Source of the DNA: JAKLFA01 sp038222225
GTDB taxonomy: Bacteria > Omnitrophota > Gorgyraeia > Zapsychrales > JANLHA01
DNA length: 14,763 nt
Reading direction: 5' to 3'
NCBI GenBank assembly: GCA_038222225.1
Contig: JBBRHV010000056.1
Coordinates: 1 to 14,763 of the forward strand
Part shown: piece by piece, positions 1 through 7,463 of the stretch
Layout: each line of letters opens with the position of its first letter
Numbering within the stretch: the first letter of the stretch is position 1
Made by a program: the position numbers and the translations under genes
Notes under the pieces: generated by a model
What the model saw: only the letters and a program-made list of their open reading frames with translations
Told to the model about the DNA's origin: nothing
The model's database searches: none

Positions 1-270
1 GGCATCAACCTTGACCCGATCGTGATCAATCCACTGGAGGCGAAAGGCACCATTATCAATGTGGACCGGGAAACGGATTTTGTCATTGTCCGCTTAGGTG
101 CTCAAGACGGGCTGAAAGAGGGAGATGTTCTTTCGGTCTATCGGGGAGAGACCTATGTCGGGGATTTAAAAACGACTCGGATTGAACAGGATATGGCGGC
201 TGCAGATTTTATCCCACCGTTGACCAGCCAGGACATTTCTGAAACAGACACAGTTGTCATTAAGCCATAA
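1..270 (+). CDS. C-terminal fragment of an unidentified protein with a small beta-rich terminal domain
   Basis: The reading frame is open from the first base of the window, so this is the 3' end of a longer gene. A GTG at 22 is in frame, but nothing marks it as a true start. The visible 89 residues end in a beta-rich module of the form G-x-I-x-x-V, then FVIVRLGAQDGLKEGD, then SVYRGETYVGDL. This style (a 'dG.G..dGv..Gd...vyr' barrel) occurs at the ends of envelope-associated proteins such as FlgT-like and MreC-like barrels. The resemblance is by eye and does not assign a function. No cysteines and no membrane segment are visible in the fragment. Its stop codon overlaps the aroA start by one base (TAATG), implying co-transcription and translational coupling. 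The N-terminal part and its real role cannot be judged from here. Confidence 0.7.
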   Translation, partial: GINLDPIVINPLEAKGTIINVDRETDFVIVRLGAQDGLKEGDVLSVYRGETYVGDLKTTRIEQDMAAADFIPPLTSQDISETDTVVIKP

Positions 271-1559
271 TGAACGCACTTATTTATCCAATAAAAGTTT
301 TGCAGGGCACCGTTGAACTGCCTGCTTCAAAATCCTATTCGATCCGCGCGTTTATCGTTGCCTCCTGCGGGGGACGGTCTCATATTTTATCTCCATCGAA
401 TTGCGAGGATGCCCGTTCAGCGCGTCATGCCGCTGTCTGTCTCGGGGCTAAACTTCAGCGAGTTGAGCATGGCTGGATGGTTGATGCGACCAAGCGGAAA
501 GGTGTTCGGCCGGAAATCAATGTCAAAGAATCGGGGACGGTTTTACGCTTGCTGCTTCCTTTGATCGCCTTGCATGATGCCTCTGTCCGCGTGGTTGGCG
601 AGGGGACATTGCGGGGGCGCCCGAATCATCATTTGATCGCCACGCTTAAACGTTTGGGTGTCCATGCCGCCGGACAGGGAGAAAAACAGAGCGTGCCCAT
701 TATTTTTAAAGGCGGACGGTTGAAGAGCGGAGCCATTAATATTGACGGGAGCTTGAGTTCTCAGTTTGTTTCAGCGCTTTTAATCGCCCTTCCTCAGCTG
801 GAGGGAGACAGCGTTCTGCGGGTGACGGGAAAAAAGATTGTCTCCTCCGATTATGTGACCATGACGCTCCAGGTGCTTCAAAAAGCCGGAGTGGATATTC
901 GAGCGCTTGATTTGCGGACCTTTCAGATGTCCGGCGCTCAAAAATTTCAAGGGCTCAAAACATTTCGAGTGCCTTCGGATTACGGGCTGGCGGCCTTTTT
1001 AATGGCGGCAGCGGCTTTGACCAAATCCGATGTGCGTTTATCCGGATATTTGAACGATGACTTTATTCAGGCCGATGGACGCATTTTAGAAATTTTCACG
1101 AAGATGGGCGTGTCTTTCAGCAGAACAGGCCGTTCGCTTCGCGTCAAGGGCCCGTTCGCGATCAAAGGCGGGACCTTTTCTTTGAAAAATGCCCCCGACC
1201 TTCTTCCGATTTTAGCGGTCTGTGCGCTATTTGCCGATCGCAAGACATGTTTTAAGGATATTGCTCACGTTCGCGCTAAAGAATCCGACCGTATTTCAGA
1301 TTTAAGAGAGGAATTGCTTAAAATCGGCGCGCGCATATCGGAAACGCAGAACACGCTTACGATTTTTCCTGCCCCGCAACAGTATCGTTCAAACTGTGTT
1401 TTGAACCCTCATCATGACCATCGATTGGCCATGGCCTTTTCTGTTTTAGGATTAAAACTCGGTATCACCGTTCAAGATATCGAATGCAGCGCCAAATCGT
1501 ATCCGGACTTTCTGCGCGATCTGAAAATGCTGGGGGGACGAATTAAAAAGCTTCGGTAA
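270..1559 (+). CDS. aroA: 3-phosphoshikimate 1-carboxyvinyltransferase (EPSP synthase)
   Basis: This cytoplasmic enzyme transfers the enolpyruvyl group of PEP to shikimate-3-phosphate, the sixth step of the shikimate pathway. At 429 residues it has the usual family length and the two-domain inside-out alpha/beta layout. Visible motifs are K21-S22 and R26 in PASKSYSIRA (substrate binding), S88-G89-T90 with R93 (the PEP/glyphosate loop), RGRP near 115-118, S163-S164-Q165 in GSLSSQF (S3P binding), the catalytic-type aspartate D310 in NAPDLLP, K337-E338 in RAKESDR, H383-R385 in HHDHRLAMAF, and K409 in CSAKSYPDF. Oddities are Ile where SNR is common in the first motif, and Glu-Ser instead of Asn-Ala/Ser just before the G-T of the PEP loop. 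The start ATG overlaps the previous stop (TAATG) and has no clear Shine-Dalgarno, which fits re-initiation. No other shikimate gene is visible nearby. Confidence 0.95.
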   Translation: MNALIYPIKVLQGTVELPASKSYSIRAFIVASCGGRSHILSPSNCEDARSARHAAVCLGAKLQRVEHGWMVDATKRKGVRPEINVKESGTVLRLLLPLIALHDASVRVVGEGTLRGRPNHHLIATLKRLGVHAAGQGEKQSVPIIFKGGRLKSGAINIDGSLSSQFVSALLIALPQLEGDSVLRVTGKKIVSSDYVTMTLQVLQKAGVDIRALDLRTFQMSGAQKFQGLKTFRVPSDYGLAAFLMAAAALTKSDVRLSGYLNDDFIQADGRILEIFTKMGVSFSRTGRSLRVKGPFAIKGGTFSLKNAPDLLPILAVCALFADRKTCFKDIAHVRAKESDRISDLREELLKIGARISETQNTLTIFPAPQQYRSNCVLNPHHDHRLAMAFSVLGLKLGITVQDIECSAKSYPDFLRDLKMLGGRIKKLR

Positions 1560-1594
1560 AAGATGGTTTTGCTTTGAAAATTCTGTGAAAACGA

Positions 1595-1623
1595 TTGACT
1601 TCAAAAAAATTTTCCCTTAATAT
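1595..1623 (+). promoter_or_regulatory. Putative sigma70-type promoter of the mre operon
   Basis: TTGACT (1595-1600) is followed after 17 nt by TAATAT (1618-1623), with TATACT overlapping at 1621-1626. It lies in the only sizeable gap between aroA and mreB and about 90 nt before the mreB start. The resulting leader (about 1630-1715) contains a short inverted repeat, CTGA-ATAA-TCAG at 1679-1690, but no riboswitch class that I recognise. The assignment rests on consensus match alone. Confidence 0.6.
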
Positions 1624-1715
1624 ACTAATCACTTGAAATATAATAATTTACTGATGTTAAGCGGTGCCGTGAGTCGGACTGAATAATCAGCCACTTATCC
1701 AACCAAGGGGCATTT

Positions 1716-2789
1716 ATGTTACAAAAAATCTTCAAGAAGTTGAAACGTATCTTCAATTATGTCTTAGGGTTATTCTCCAATGAGATGGGCATTGATTTGG
1801 GCACCTGCACCACCCTGGTTTATTTGAAGGGCGAGGGAGTGGTCCTCTGCGAGCCTTCGGTAGTGGCCCTGGAAAAAGATACGAATCGGGTGATTGCGGT
1901 TGGAGAGGAAGCAAAAAAGATGCTTGGCCGGACTCCGGGGAGTATCGTAGCGATCCGTCCGATGAAAGATGGTGTTATTTCAGATTTTGAAGTCACGGAA
2001 GCCATGTTGCGTTATTTTATTAAAAAAGTTCATCGCAGACATGTTTTGGCCCGGCCTGCGATGGTGATTGCGATTCCATCAGGCATTACGGAAGTGGAGA
2101 AGCGCGCTGTAAGAGATTCGGCTGAACGGGCGGGAGCGATTTCTGTTGAATTGATCGAGGAGCCAAAAGCCGCGGCGCTGGGTGTCGGTCTTCCGGTTGA
2201 GGAAGCGGCTGGAAATATGATCATTGATATCGGTGGCGGAACAACGGAGTATGCTGTCATTTCTTTGGGTGGTTTGGTCTATGCTAAATCGATACGCGTG
2301 GCCGGGGATGAAATGGATGGCGCTATTATTGATTATCTTCAGAAGACATATAATTTAATGATCGGGGAACGCACCGCAGAAGAGATTAAGATCCGGATTG
2401 GTTCTGCTTATCCGCTGGAAGAGGAACTGACCATGGATGTGCGGGGCCGTGATTTGATCGCGGGACTGCCGAAAACAATCATGGTTACCTCGGAAGAAAT
2501 ACGTGAAGCTTTGCAGGAGCCTGTTCAGGCTATTGTGGACGCTTCGAAGGCAACTCTTGAGAATACTCCGCCGGAACTGGCATCAGATCTGATTGATCGG
2601 GGCATTGTGATGGCCGGAGGCGGTTCATTATTACGAGGGTTAGACCGCCGGATCGCTGAAGAAACGGGATTGCCGGTTCATATCGCTGATGACCCGTTGA
2701 CAGCAGTTGTTCTGGGAACAGGGATGGCCTTAAATATGCCGTTGCGGTTACGTCGGCGGCTTGTTGTTCCGACCAAATTAGACTTCTAA
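1716..2789 (+). CDS. mreB: Rod shape-determining actin homologue MreB
   Basis: MreB forms membrane-bound antiparallel filaments that position the elongasome. The 357-residue protein has the actin/Hsp70 ATPase signatures in order: phosphate-1 loop DLGT (27-30), the phosphate-2 loop in IIDIGGGTTEY (residues 169-179), GERTAEEIK (217-225), and the adenosine motif MAGGGSLLRGL (299-309). AAGGGG at 1705-1710, five nt before the ATG, supports the start. The segment before the first ATPase strand is about 20 residues (MLQKIFKKLKRIFNYVLGLF), basic, aromatic and amphipathic, and longer than the short N-terminal membrane helix of E. coli MreB. It is probably the membrane anchor. The gene heads a tight five-gene cluster, with mreC 24 nt downstream, and is preceded by its own promoter. 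Family identity is certain; the exact membrane-binding mode is inferred. Confidence 0.97.
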   Translation: MLQKIFKKLKRIFNYVLGLFSNEMGIDLGTCTTLVYLKGEGVVLCEPSVVALEKDTNRVIAVGEEAKKMLGRTPGSIVAIRPMKDGVISDFEVTEAMLRYFIKKVHRRHVLARPAMVIAIPSGITEVEKRAVRDSAERAGAISVELIEEPKAAALGVGLPVEEAAGNMIIDIGGGTTEYAVISLGGLVYAKSIRVAGDEMDGAIIDYLQKTYNLMIGERTAEEIKIRIGSAYPLEEELTMDVRGRDLIAGLPKTIMVTSEEIREALQEPVQAIVDASKATLENTPPELASDLIDRGIVMAGGGSLLRGLDRRIAEETGLPVHIADDPLTAVVLGTGMALNMPLRLRRRLVVPTKLDF

Positions 2790-2813
2790 TCAAATCTTGA
2801 AGGTTTATCTTGG

Positions 2814-3599
2814 GTGTCTAGAAAACGCGTAAAGTTCATAATTTATGCTCTTATTCTTGCGGGAGCTTTTCTGCTTCTTTTTGTTCCGGCGTCTGCCGTG
2901 ACACCGTTCAAATTTTCAGTGATGGACGCCATATCGTTTCCGATTCGGGTGATTGTTTTTCCGTTCAAAGAACTCAAGAAGATCGTGTTTTACCGTAAAA
3001 CTTACAATGAATATCAGAGCCTGAAATACGAGGTCGAGATTCTGAGGGAACGGCTGAACGGAGTCGACGAGATTGTTAAGGAGAACAATCGTTTTGCAAA
3101 ATTGCTGGATTTCAAACGCCGGCTTATTTTTTCTTCTGTTTCTGCCACGGTGGTCGGCCGGGATCCGTCGAATTGGAATTCAACGATCGTGATTGACCGA
3201 GGGATGGAGGACGGGGTTGAGGTGGGAATGCCGGTGATGAGCGCGTTAGGAGTTGTCGGGAAAGTGGCGGAAGTTTCGGAGAATAAGGCGAAAGTTGTTC
3301 TATTGACCGATCCGAGTTTTTCAGTCGCCGCTCTTGTGAAGCGTTCGAGGGAAGTCGGCTTGGTTTCCGGCACACTGCAGTCTAAGAGTCGCATGAAGTA
3401 TCTTTCGGCTGATGCCGATGTCCAGATCGGGGATGAGGTGATTACATCAAAGCTCAGTTCTTCCTTTCCCGAAGGGTTGATGATCGGAAAAATTATTGAT
3501 GTTCAGGCTGACAGCAACAGTTTGATGGTTCAGTGCCTGATCGAACCAGCGGTATCTTTATCGCAGGTGGAAGAGGTCCTGATCATTCAGAAGCGTTAA
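2814..3599 (+). CDS. mreC: Cell shape-determining protein MreC
   Basis: MreC is a bitopic inner-membrane protein whose periplasmic domain bridges the MreB/MreD assembly to PBP2 and RodA. The 261 residues show a short basic cytoplasmic tail, one membrane helix (about 8-25), a charged helical stretch of coiled-coil character (about 62-100), and the typical tandem beta-barrel domain (about 110-258). That domain includes the family hallmarks ATVVGRDPSNW and VIDRG-MEDGVEVGMPV, followed by GVVGKV. The start is GTG at 2814, with a GAAGG-like Shine-Dalgarno about ten nt upstream; no ATG gives a better N-terminus, since the membrane helix begins directly after it. It sits 24 nt after mreB and 18 nt before mreD. 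Length and composition are ordinary for the family. Confidence 0.95.
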   Translation: MSRKRVKFIIYALILAGAFLLLFVPASAVTPFKFSVMDAISFPIRVIVFPFKELKKIVFYRKTYNEYQSLKYEVEILRERLNGVDEIVKENNRFAKLLDFKRRLIFSSVSATVVGRDPSNWNSTIVIDRGMEDGVEVGMPVMSALGVVGKVAEVSENKAKVVLLTDPSFSVAALVKRSREVGLVSGTLQSKSRMKYLSADADVQIGDEVITSKLSSSFPEGLMIGKIIDVQADSNSLMVQCLIEPAVSLSQVEEVLIIQKR

Positions 3600-3617
3600 A
3601 TGTAAGGGTGTAATGTT

Positions 3618-4103
3618 ATGCGCAATATTGCTGTGATTGGGTTTATTGTGAGCGTCGGATTTGTTCTTGAATATGTGTGCGCGGAGCTGTTTAGCGGATG
3701 GTTTTGCCCGAATGTTCTGATTGTGGTGGTTGTGTTTTTTAATTTGTTCCGGGGTGTCCGTCAAAGTCTGGTTGCCGCGTTTTTTGCCGGATTGCTGCGA
3801 GATTCGTTCAGTCCGCAGTTGTTCGGCCTCCACATTTTTGTTTTCATGCTGTGCGCCTATTTAACCACCTTTGTTAAAATTTATATTTATCATTCCGGGT
3901 CCAAGGATCTGCGCGTGCTGATGGCATGCGTCATGACAGTTTTATATGTGGTGATTCAGTCTTTGGTCCGGATGATGTTCATGGATGTGAATTTCGGACA
4001 GGTGATCCGTTGTATTTTACTGCCCGAATTAATTTCAACCGCCCTGGTGGCAGGGTATGTCTTTGTTCAATTGAAAAAATGCGCTTTAAAATTATTCGCA
4101 TAG
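3618..4103 (+). CDS. mreD: Rod shape-determining protein MreD
   Basis: This small polytopic inner-membrane component of the elongasome has 161 residues with four to five hydrophobic segments (about 3-22, 32-45, 50-60, 70-90, 102-120 and 133-151, some short). The most recognisable element is GLLRDSFSPQLFGLHIF (about 58-74), which matches the G-L-x-x-D...G motif region of MreD. MreD sequences diverge strongly, so position between mreC and the PBP2 gene is a major part of the assignment. A TAAGGG at 3603-3608, nine nt before the ATG, supports the start. The 3' end overlaps the next gene by 25 nt, suggesting coupled translation with its partner in the membrane complex. Confidence 0.9.
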   Translation: MRNIAVIGFIVSVGFVLEYVCAELFSGWFCPNVLIVVVVFFNLFRGVRQSLVAAFFAGLLRDSFSPQLFGLHIFVFMLCAYLTTFVKIYIYHSGSKDLRVLMACVMTVLYVVIQSLVRMMFMDVNFGQVIRCILLPELISTALVAGYVFVQLKKCALKLFA

Positions 4104-5794
4104 TCGTTAGTGCTCTATTCCTCATTTTAGCTGCGGATCTGATCTGCGTTCAGATTCTGCAGGGACGGAATTATTTTAGTTTGAGCGTGAACAATCGTAT
4201 CCGTGTCATTCCTTTGGAGGGGCAGCGCGGGAGGATCTTGGACTGCAATGGCGAGATGCTAGTGGACAACCGTTTGTCATTTAACGTGACGGTGATCCCG
4301 CAGGATATCCGTGATCAGAACGCGTTGTTTTTGTTTGTCAGTCAGGTTTTAAAGGTTGATCAGAAACGGCTTGTCGCGCGGTTTTTTCAGAAGCGTCAGA
4401 CGCCGTTTGCGCCGGTTGTCATCGCGGAAGATGTTGACCAGCGAACAGCCATGATCTTGGAAGAAAACAAGTTTCGTTTTCCCGGCCTTTATATTCAGGA
4501 AAATTTCCGCCGTTGGTATCCGTACGGTGAAGTTGGGGCGCATGTTCTCGGGTATGTCGGAAAGATTGACAGCGCGAAGATCGAGAAGCTGAAGGATTAC
4601 GGGTATTCCAGGCAAAGCGTTGTCGGTTATTCGGGAATTGAGGAATACTATGATCAATATTTAAAGGGTGTTGAAGGCGGCGTACAAATTGAAGTGAACA
4701 GCCGTGGACAACAGGTGCGTCTGTTGGGGATTCGCCAGCCTGAGCGCGGGCAGGACATTCAGTTGACCATTGACAGCAGAATTCAAAAGGCGGCGTATGA
4801 TGCCTTAGCCGGAAGTCATGGCGTGATTGTGGTGATGGACCTGGATAGCGGAGAAGTTCTGGGGATGGTCAGCGCGCCGAGTTTCGATCCCAATATTTTC
4901 AGCGATGAAAAACGCAGCCGGGAAAAGATGCCGATGATCACAGATCCCGCGTCTCCATTGTTTAATCGTGCTATTAAAGGTCAGTATCCGCCGGGTTCTG
5001 TTTTTAAGACCATCATGTCTGTTGCCGGCCTTTCAACAGGAAAGATCAGTACGGCGACGAGTTTTCATTGCCCCGGGTTTTATAAACTTGGCCGTACACG
5101 GTTTCGATGCTCGCATGTACATTATGATCAAAGGATCGTAGAGGCGATCGGGCATTCGTGTAATGTGTTTTTTTATAATGTCGGATTGATTTTGGGACCG
5201 GATGTGATGCACCGGTATGCCCGCATGTTTGGATTGGGAGAGGAGACGCGGATCGATCTGCCTGCTGAAGAGTCCGGTCAGGTTCCAAGCCGGTCTTTAC
5301 GCCGTCATAAACAGAACAGTGATTGGTATAAAGGGGACACCTTGAATTTTTCTATCGGACAGGGCGATATTTTGGTAACGCCAATTCAGGTGACGCGTCT
5401 GATGGCGACGTTGGCTCGGTCTGGAAAGGTTGTTCAGCCACATCTTTTGAAAACAATCGGTGGCGATCCGTTCGTGAAATTATCGGTTGTTAAGGCCTTG
5501 AAAGTGGATCAATCTGTTTTTGATGTTGTCCGTCAGGGAATGAGGGCGGCGGTTGCGGGTGAACACGGCACAGCGATGTTGTTGGATATGCCGGGATTTG
5601 AAGTTTACGGAAAAACCGGGACAGCGCAGACTGCGCCTGGAAAGGACACACATGCGTGGTTTGCCGGGTATAGTTTGACAGGCCAGAAGAGGATTGCCTT
5701 TTGTGTATTTCTGGAATATGGCGGTTCAAGTTATTATGCGGTGCGCGTAGCGCAGATTTTTTTAAAAATACTGAAAGCTCAGAATATTATTTAA
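4079..5794 (+). CDS. mrdA: Penicillin-binding protein 2 (elongation-specific peptidoglycan D,D-transpeptidase)
   Basis: This class B PBP cross-links sidewall peptidoglycan in partnership with RodA. I place the start at ATG 4079, giving 571 residues. The N-terminus then reads as a short basic cytoplasmic tail plus one signal-anchor helix (about 5-25), followed by the pedestal region containing RGRILDCNGEMLVDNR. A longer frame reaching back to 3926 only translates mreD in a second frame. Transpeptidase motifs are S307-x-x-K310 (SVFK, nucleophile S307), S360-C-N362 (SCN) and K512-T-G514 (KTGTAQ). The HCPGF and FRCSH cysteines between the first two motifs recall the Cys/His insert seen in some PBP2 proteins. 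The length is below that of E. coli PBP2, mainly at the C-terminus. The start overlaps mreD by 25 nt and lacks an evident Shine-Dalgarno. Confidence 0.95.
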   Translation: MRFKIIRIVVSALFLILAADLICVQILQGRNYFSLSVNNRIRVIPLEGQRGRILDCNGEMLVDNRLSFNVTVIPQDIRDQNALFLFVSQVLKVDQKRLVARFFQKRQTPFAPVVIAEDVDQRTAMILEENKFRFPGLYIQENFRRWYPYGEVGAHVLGYVGKIDSAKIEKLKDYGYSRQSVVGYSGIEEYYDQYLKGVEGGVQIEVNSRGQQVRLLGIRQPERGQDIQLTIDSRIQKAAYDALAGSHGVIVVMDLDSGEVLGMVSAPSFDPNIFSDEKRSREKMPMITDPASPLFNRAIKGQYPPGSVFKTIMSVAGLSTGKISTATSFHCPGFYKLGRTRFRCSHVHYDQRIVEAIGHSCNVFFYNVGLILGPDVMHRYARMFGLGEETRIDLPAEESGQVPSRSLRRHKQNSDWYKGDTLNFSIGQGDILVTPIQVTRLMATLARSGKVVQPHLLKTIGGDPFVKLSVVKALKVDQSVFDVVRQGMRAAVAGEHGTAMLLDMPGFEVYGKTGTAQTAPGKDTHAWFAGYSLTGQKRIAFCVFLEYGGSSYYAVRVAQIFLKILKAQNII

Positions 5795-5802
5795 TTCAAA
5801 CA

Positions 5803-6909
5803 ATGAGACGCAATCTGGACATTTTGATTTGGGTTTTTACGCTTTTGATCATGGGGGCGGGGTTGATCGCGTTATGCAGCGCTTCGCATCAAAATGTGCG
5901 GGTTTCAAGCGGGGTTTTTTATGATCAGCAGGTGTTTGCGGTTATCGGCATTTTAATCATTTTTCTTTTGAGCCGCGTTGATTATCGTTTGTTTTCGGAT
6001 GCGGCGTATATTCTTTATGGGCTTACGATTGTTTTATTGGTTTTGGTCCTGGTGGCGGGGCGCCATGCGTTGGGGGCGACACGGTGGTTTTCTTTGGCGG
6101 GGATCAGTTTTCAGCCCTCGGAACTGGCGAAATTGTCCTTGATCTTAGCCTTGGCAAAATATTTTTCCGGAAGGCGTCCTGGCGTTTCTTTGAATGACAA
6201 GGAATTTCATGGTGGTCTTTGGCCGGATTTGATGATCCCGTTATTGATAACGGCGGTTCCCATGCTCTTGATTTTTAAACAGCCGGATTTAGGGACAGCG
6301 CTGCTTTTTTTCGGGATCTTGTTTATTATGCTTTTTACAAGCGGTTTGGAGTACAAGTACCTGGGGGGACTGATGGGGTGTTGTTTTACAGCGCTTCCAT
6401 TCGCCTGGCATATTTTAAAACCGTATCAGAGAGACCGGCTTTTGGTTTTTTTGAATCCCAACATTGATCCGTTGGGCGCGGGATATACGATCATTCAGTC
6501 CAAGATCGCAATCGGTTCAGGACGGTTTCTTGGAAAAGGATGGCTGGGAGGGACGCAGAACCAGTTGAATTTTCTTCCGGAGCGGCATACAGATTTTATT
6601 TTTTCAGTCATTGGTGAAGAGTGGGGGCTTTTGGGCACCCTTGCGGTGATCAGTTTTTATTTTGTTCTTATTTATTGCGGGCTGAAGGTTGCCGAACAAA
6701 TTAAGGATAAATTTGGAATGCAGCTGGCGGTTGGAATTGTAGGGATCTTGACCCTTCAGGTCGTGATCAATATCGGGATGGTTTTGGGGCTTTGTCCGGT
6801 TGTGGGATTAACATTGCCGTTTATGAGCTATGGGCGGACATCTTTCATGATTTTTACGGTGATGATTGGGTTGCTGTTGAGTTTAAGCAAGCGGCGCACG
6901 ATTTTTTAA
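5803..6909 (+). CDS. rodA: SEDS peptidoglycan glycosyltransferase RodA
   Basis: RodA polymerises lipid II into glycan strands in the inner membrane as the partner of PBP2. The ATG at 5803, eight nt after the mrdA stop, gives 368 residues beginning with the first hydrophobic helix. In-frame codons further upstream would only read the end of mrdA. About ten membrane segments are visible. Family signatures are GATRWFSLAGISFQPSELAK (about 91-110), KQPDLGTAL (159-167), and NPNIDPLGAGY (218-228) with D222 at the position of the essential SEDS aspartate. QSKIAIGSG, the GKGWLGGTQ loop, and FLPERHTDFIFSVIGEEWG (257-275) follow. The final motif reads PFMSYGRTS (339-347), with Arg345 where SEDS proteins normally have a second glycine (SYGGSS). 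No clear Shine-Dalgarno is present, so translational coupling to mrdA is likely. It is the last gene of the elongasome cluster. Confidence 0.95.
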   Translation: MRRNLDILIWVFTLLIMGAGLIALCSASHQNVRVSSGVFYDQQVFAVIGILIIFLLSRVDYRLFSDAAYILYGLTIVLLVLVLVAGRHALGATRWFSLAGISFQPSELAKLSLILALAKYFSGRRPGVSLNDKEFHGGLWPDLMIPLLITAVPMLLIFKQPDLGTALLFFGILFIMLFTSGLEYKYLGGLMGCCFTALPFAWHILKPYQRDRLLVFLNPNIDPLGAGYTIIQSKIAIGSGRFLGKGWLGGTQNQLNFLPERHTDFIFSVIGEEWGLLGTLAVISFYFVLIYCGLKVAEQIKDKFGMQLAVGIVGILTLQVVINIGMVLGLCPVVGLTLPFMSYGRTSFMIFTVMIGLLLSLSKRRTIF

Positions 6910-6947
6910 GTGGATATTGATTTTTTTATAATTATTAGTACTATACG

Positions 6948-6976
6948 TTGTGAGAGTTGAGGTTCTGTAGTAGAAT
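6948..6976 (+). promoter_or_regulatory. Putative sigma70-type promoter before the GspE-family genes
   Basis: TTGTGA (6948-6953), a 17-nt spacer and TAGAAT (6971-6976) lie in the 101-nt gap after rodA, about 35 nt before the next ATG. A T-run at 6921-6927 just upstream has no GC-rich stem, so I do not see an intrinsic terminator closing the rodA operon. The assignment is by consensus match only. Confidence 0.5.
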
Positions 6977-7010
6977 GGCAAATAACGTGAGATGAATGTG
7001 AGAGTTAAAG

Positions 7011-7460
7011 ATGCGCAGTTTTAAAAGAACATCGAATAAACAGCTGGGTGAGCTGTTGGTAGAGCGGGGTGTCATTAATCAAGAACAGGTCGCCATGGCT
7101 ATGGTTCATCAAAAGGCGCATGGCGGGTTGTTTGGCGCCATTTTGGTGGAGCTGAAATTTGCCACAGAAGAGGACATCGCTCAGGCGTTGACCTGTCAAT
7201 ACGGTTTTCCGTATTTGCCGTTGTCCAATTATGACATTGATCAGGAGGTGTTGGATTCTGTCCCGCAGGATGTTTGTGAACGTTTTTGTTTGATTCCAAT
7301 TGATAAGATTGGAAAAAGTTTGACTCTGGCGATGTCGGATCCATTAAATGTTGCAGCGATTGAAGATGTGGAGCTTTTGACAGGGTGTGCGGTGCAAACA
7401 TTTGTTTCAACGGCAGCGGACATTAAAGAAGCCATACAAAAATACTATAAAAAGTTATAA
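7011..7460 (+). CDS. Stand-alone GspE/PilB N-terminal (MshEN-like) domain protein
   Basis: The 149 residues correspond only to the N-terminal region of GspE/PilB/MshE secretion ATPases and stop before the linker and ATPase. Residues about 11-34 and 40-63 are two helical repeats five residues apart that resemble the tandem MshEN motif (RLG..L...G...L...L..Q). The first has QLGELLVERGVI and ends in Q34. The second has G42, L45, L60 and Q63 but lacks the second glycine (K49). MshEN domains of this type bind c-di-GMP in MshE of Vibrio. Residues about 65-149 form the GspE_N part, with LTLAMSDPLN and the closing AIQKYY. The same segments recur in the two ATPases downstream. It ends three nt before the first ATPase gene, so co-transcription is near certain. 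There is no Walker motif, signal peptide or membrane helix. A regulatory or adaptor role is plausible but inferred; decay from a full ATPase is the alternative. Confidence 0.8.
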   Translation: MRSFKRTSNKQLGELLVERGVINQEQVAMAMVHQKAHGGLFGAILVELKFATEEDIAQALTCQYGFPYLPLSNYDIDQEVLDSVPQDVCERFCLIPIDKIGKSLTLAMSDPLNVAAIEDVELLTGCAVQTFVSTAADIKEAIQKYYKKL

Positions 7461-7463
7461 TCT

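Noticed and set aside
1635..1715. A structured RNA element in the mreB leader (GGTGCCGTGAGTCGGACTGA region).
   Set aside because: Only very short inverted repeats are present (CTGA/TCAG, CCG/CGG), and I could not match it to a known riboswitch class.
3926..4078. A longer N-terminus for PBP2 starting at ATG 3926.
   Set aside because: This stretch only reads mreD in another frame. The protein from ATG 4079 begins directly with the expected cytoplasmic tail and signal-anchor helix.
5701..5802. An upstream start for RodA at 5701 (TTG).
   Set aside because: It would overlap the end of mrdA by about 94 nt and add residues unlike RodA. ATG 5803 starts right at the first membrane helix.
6911..6945. 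A T-rich run after rodA as an intrinsic terminator.
   Set aside because: No GC-containing stem precedes the T-run.
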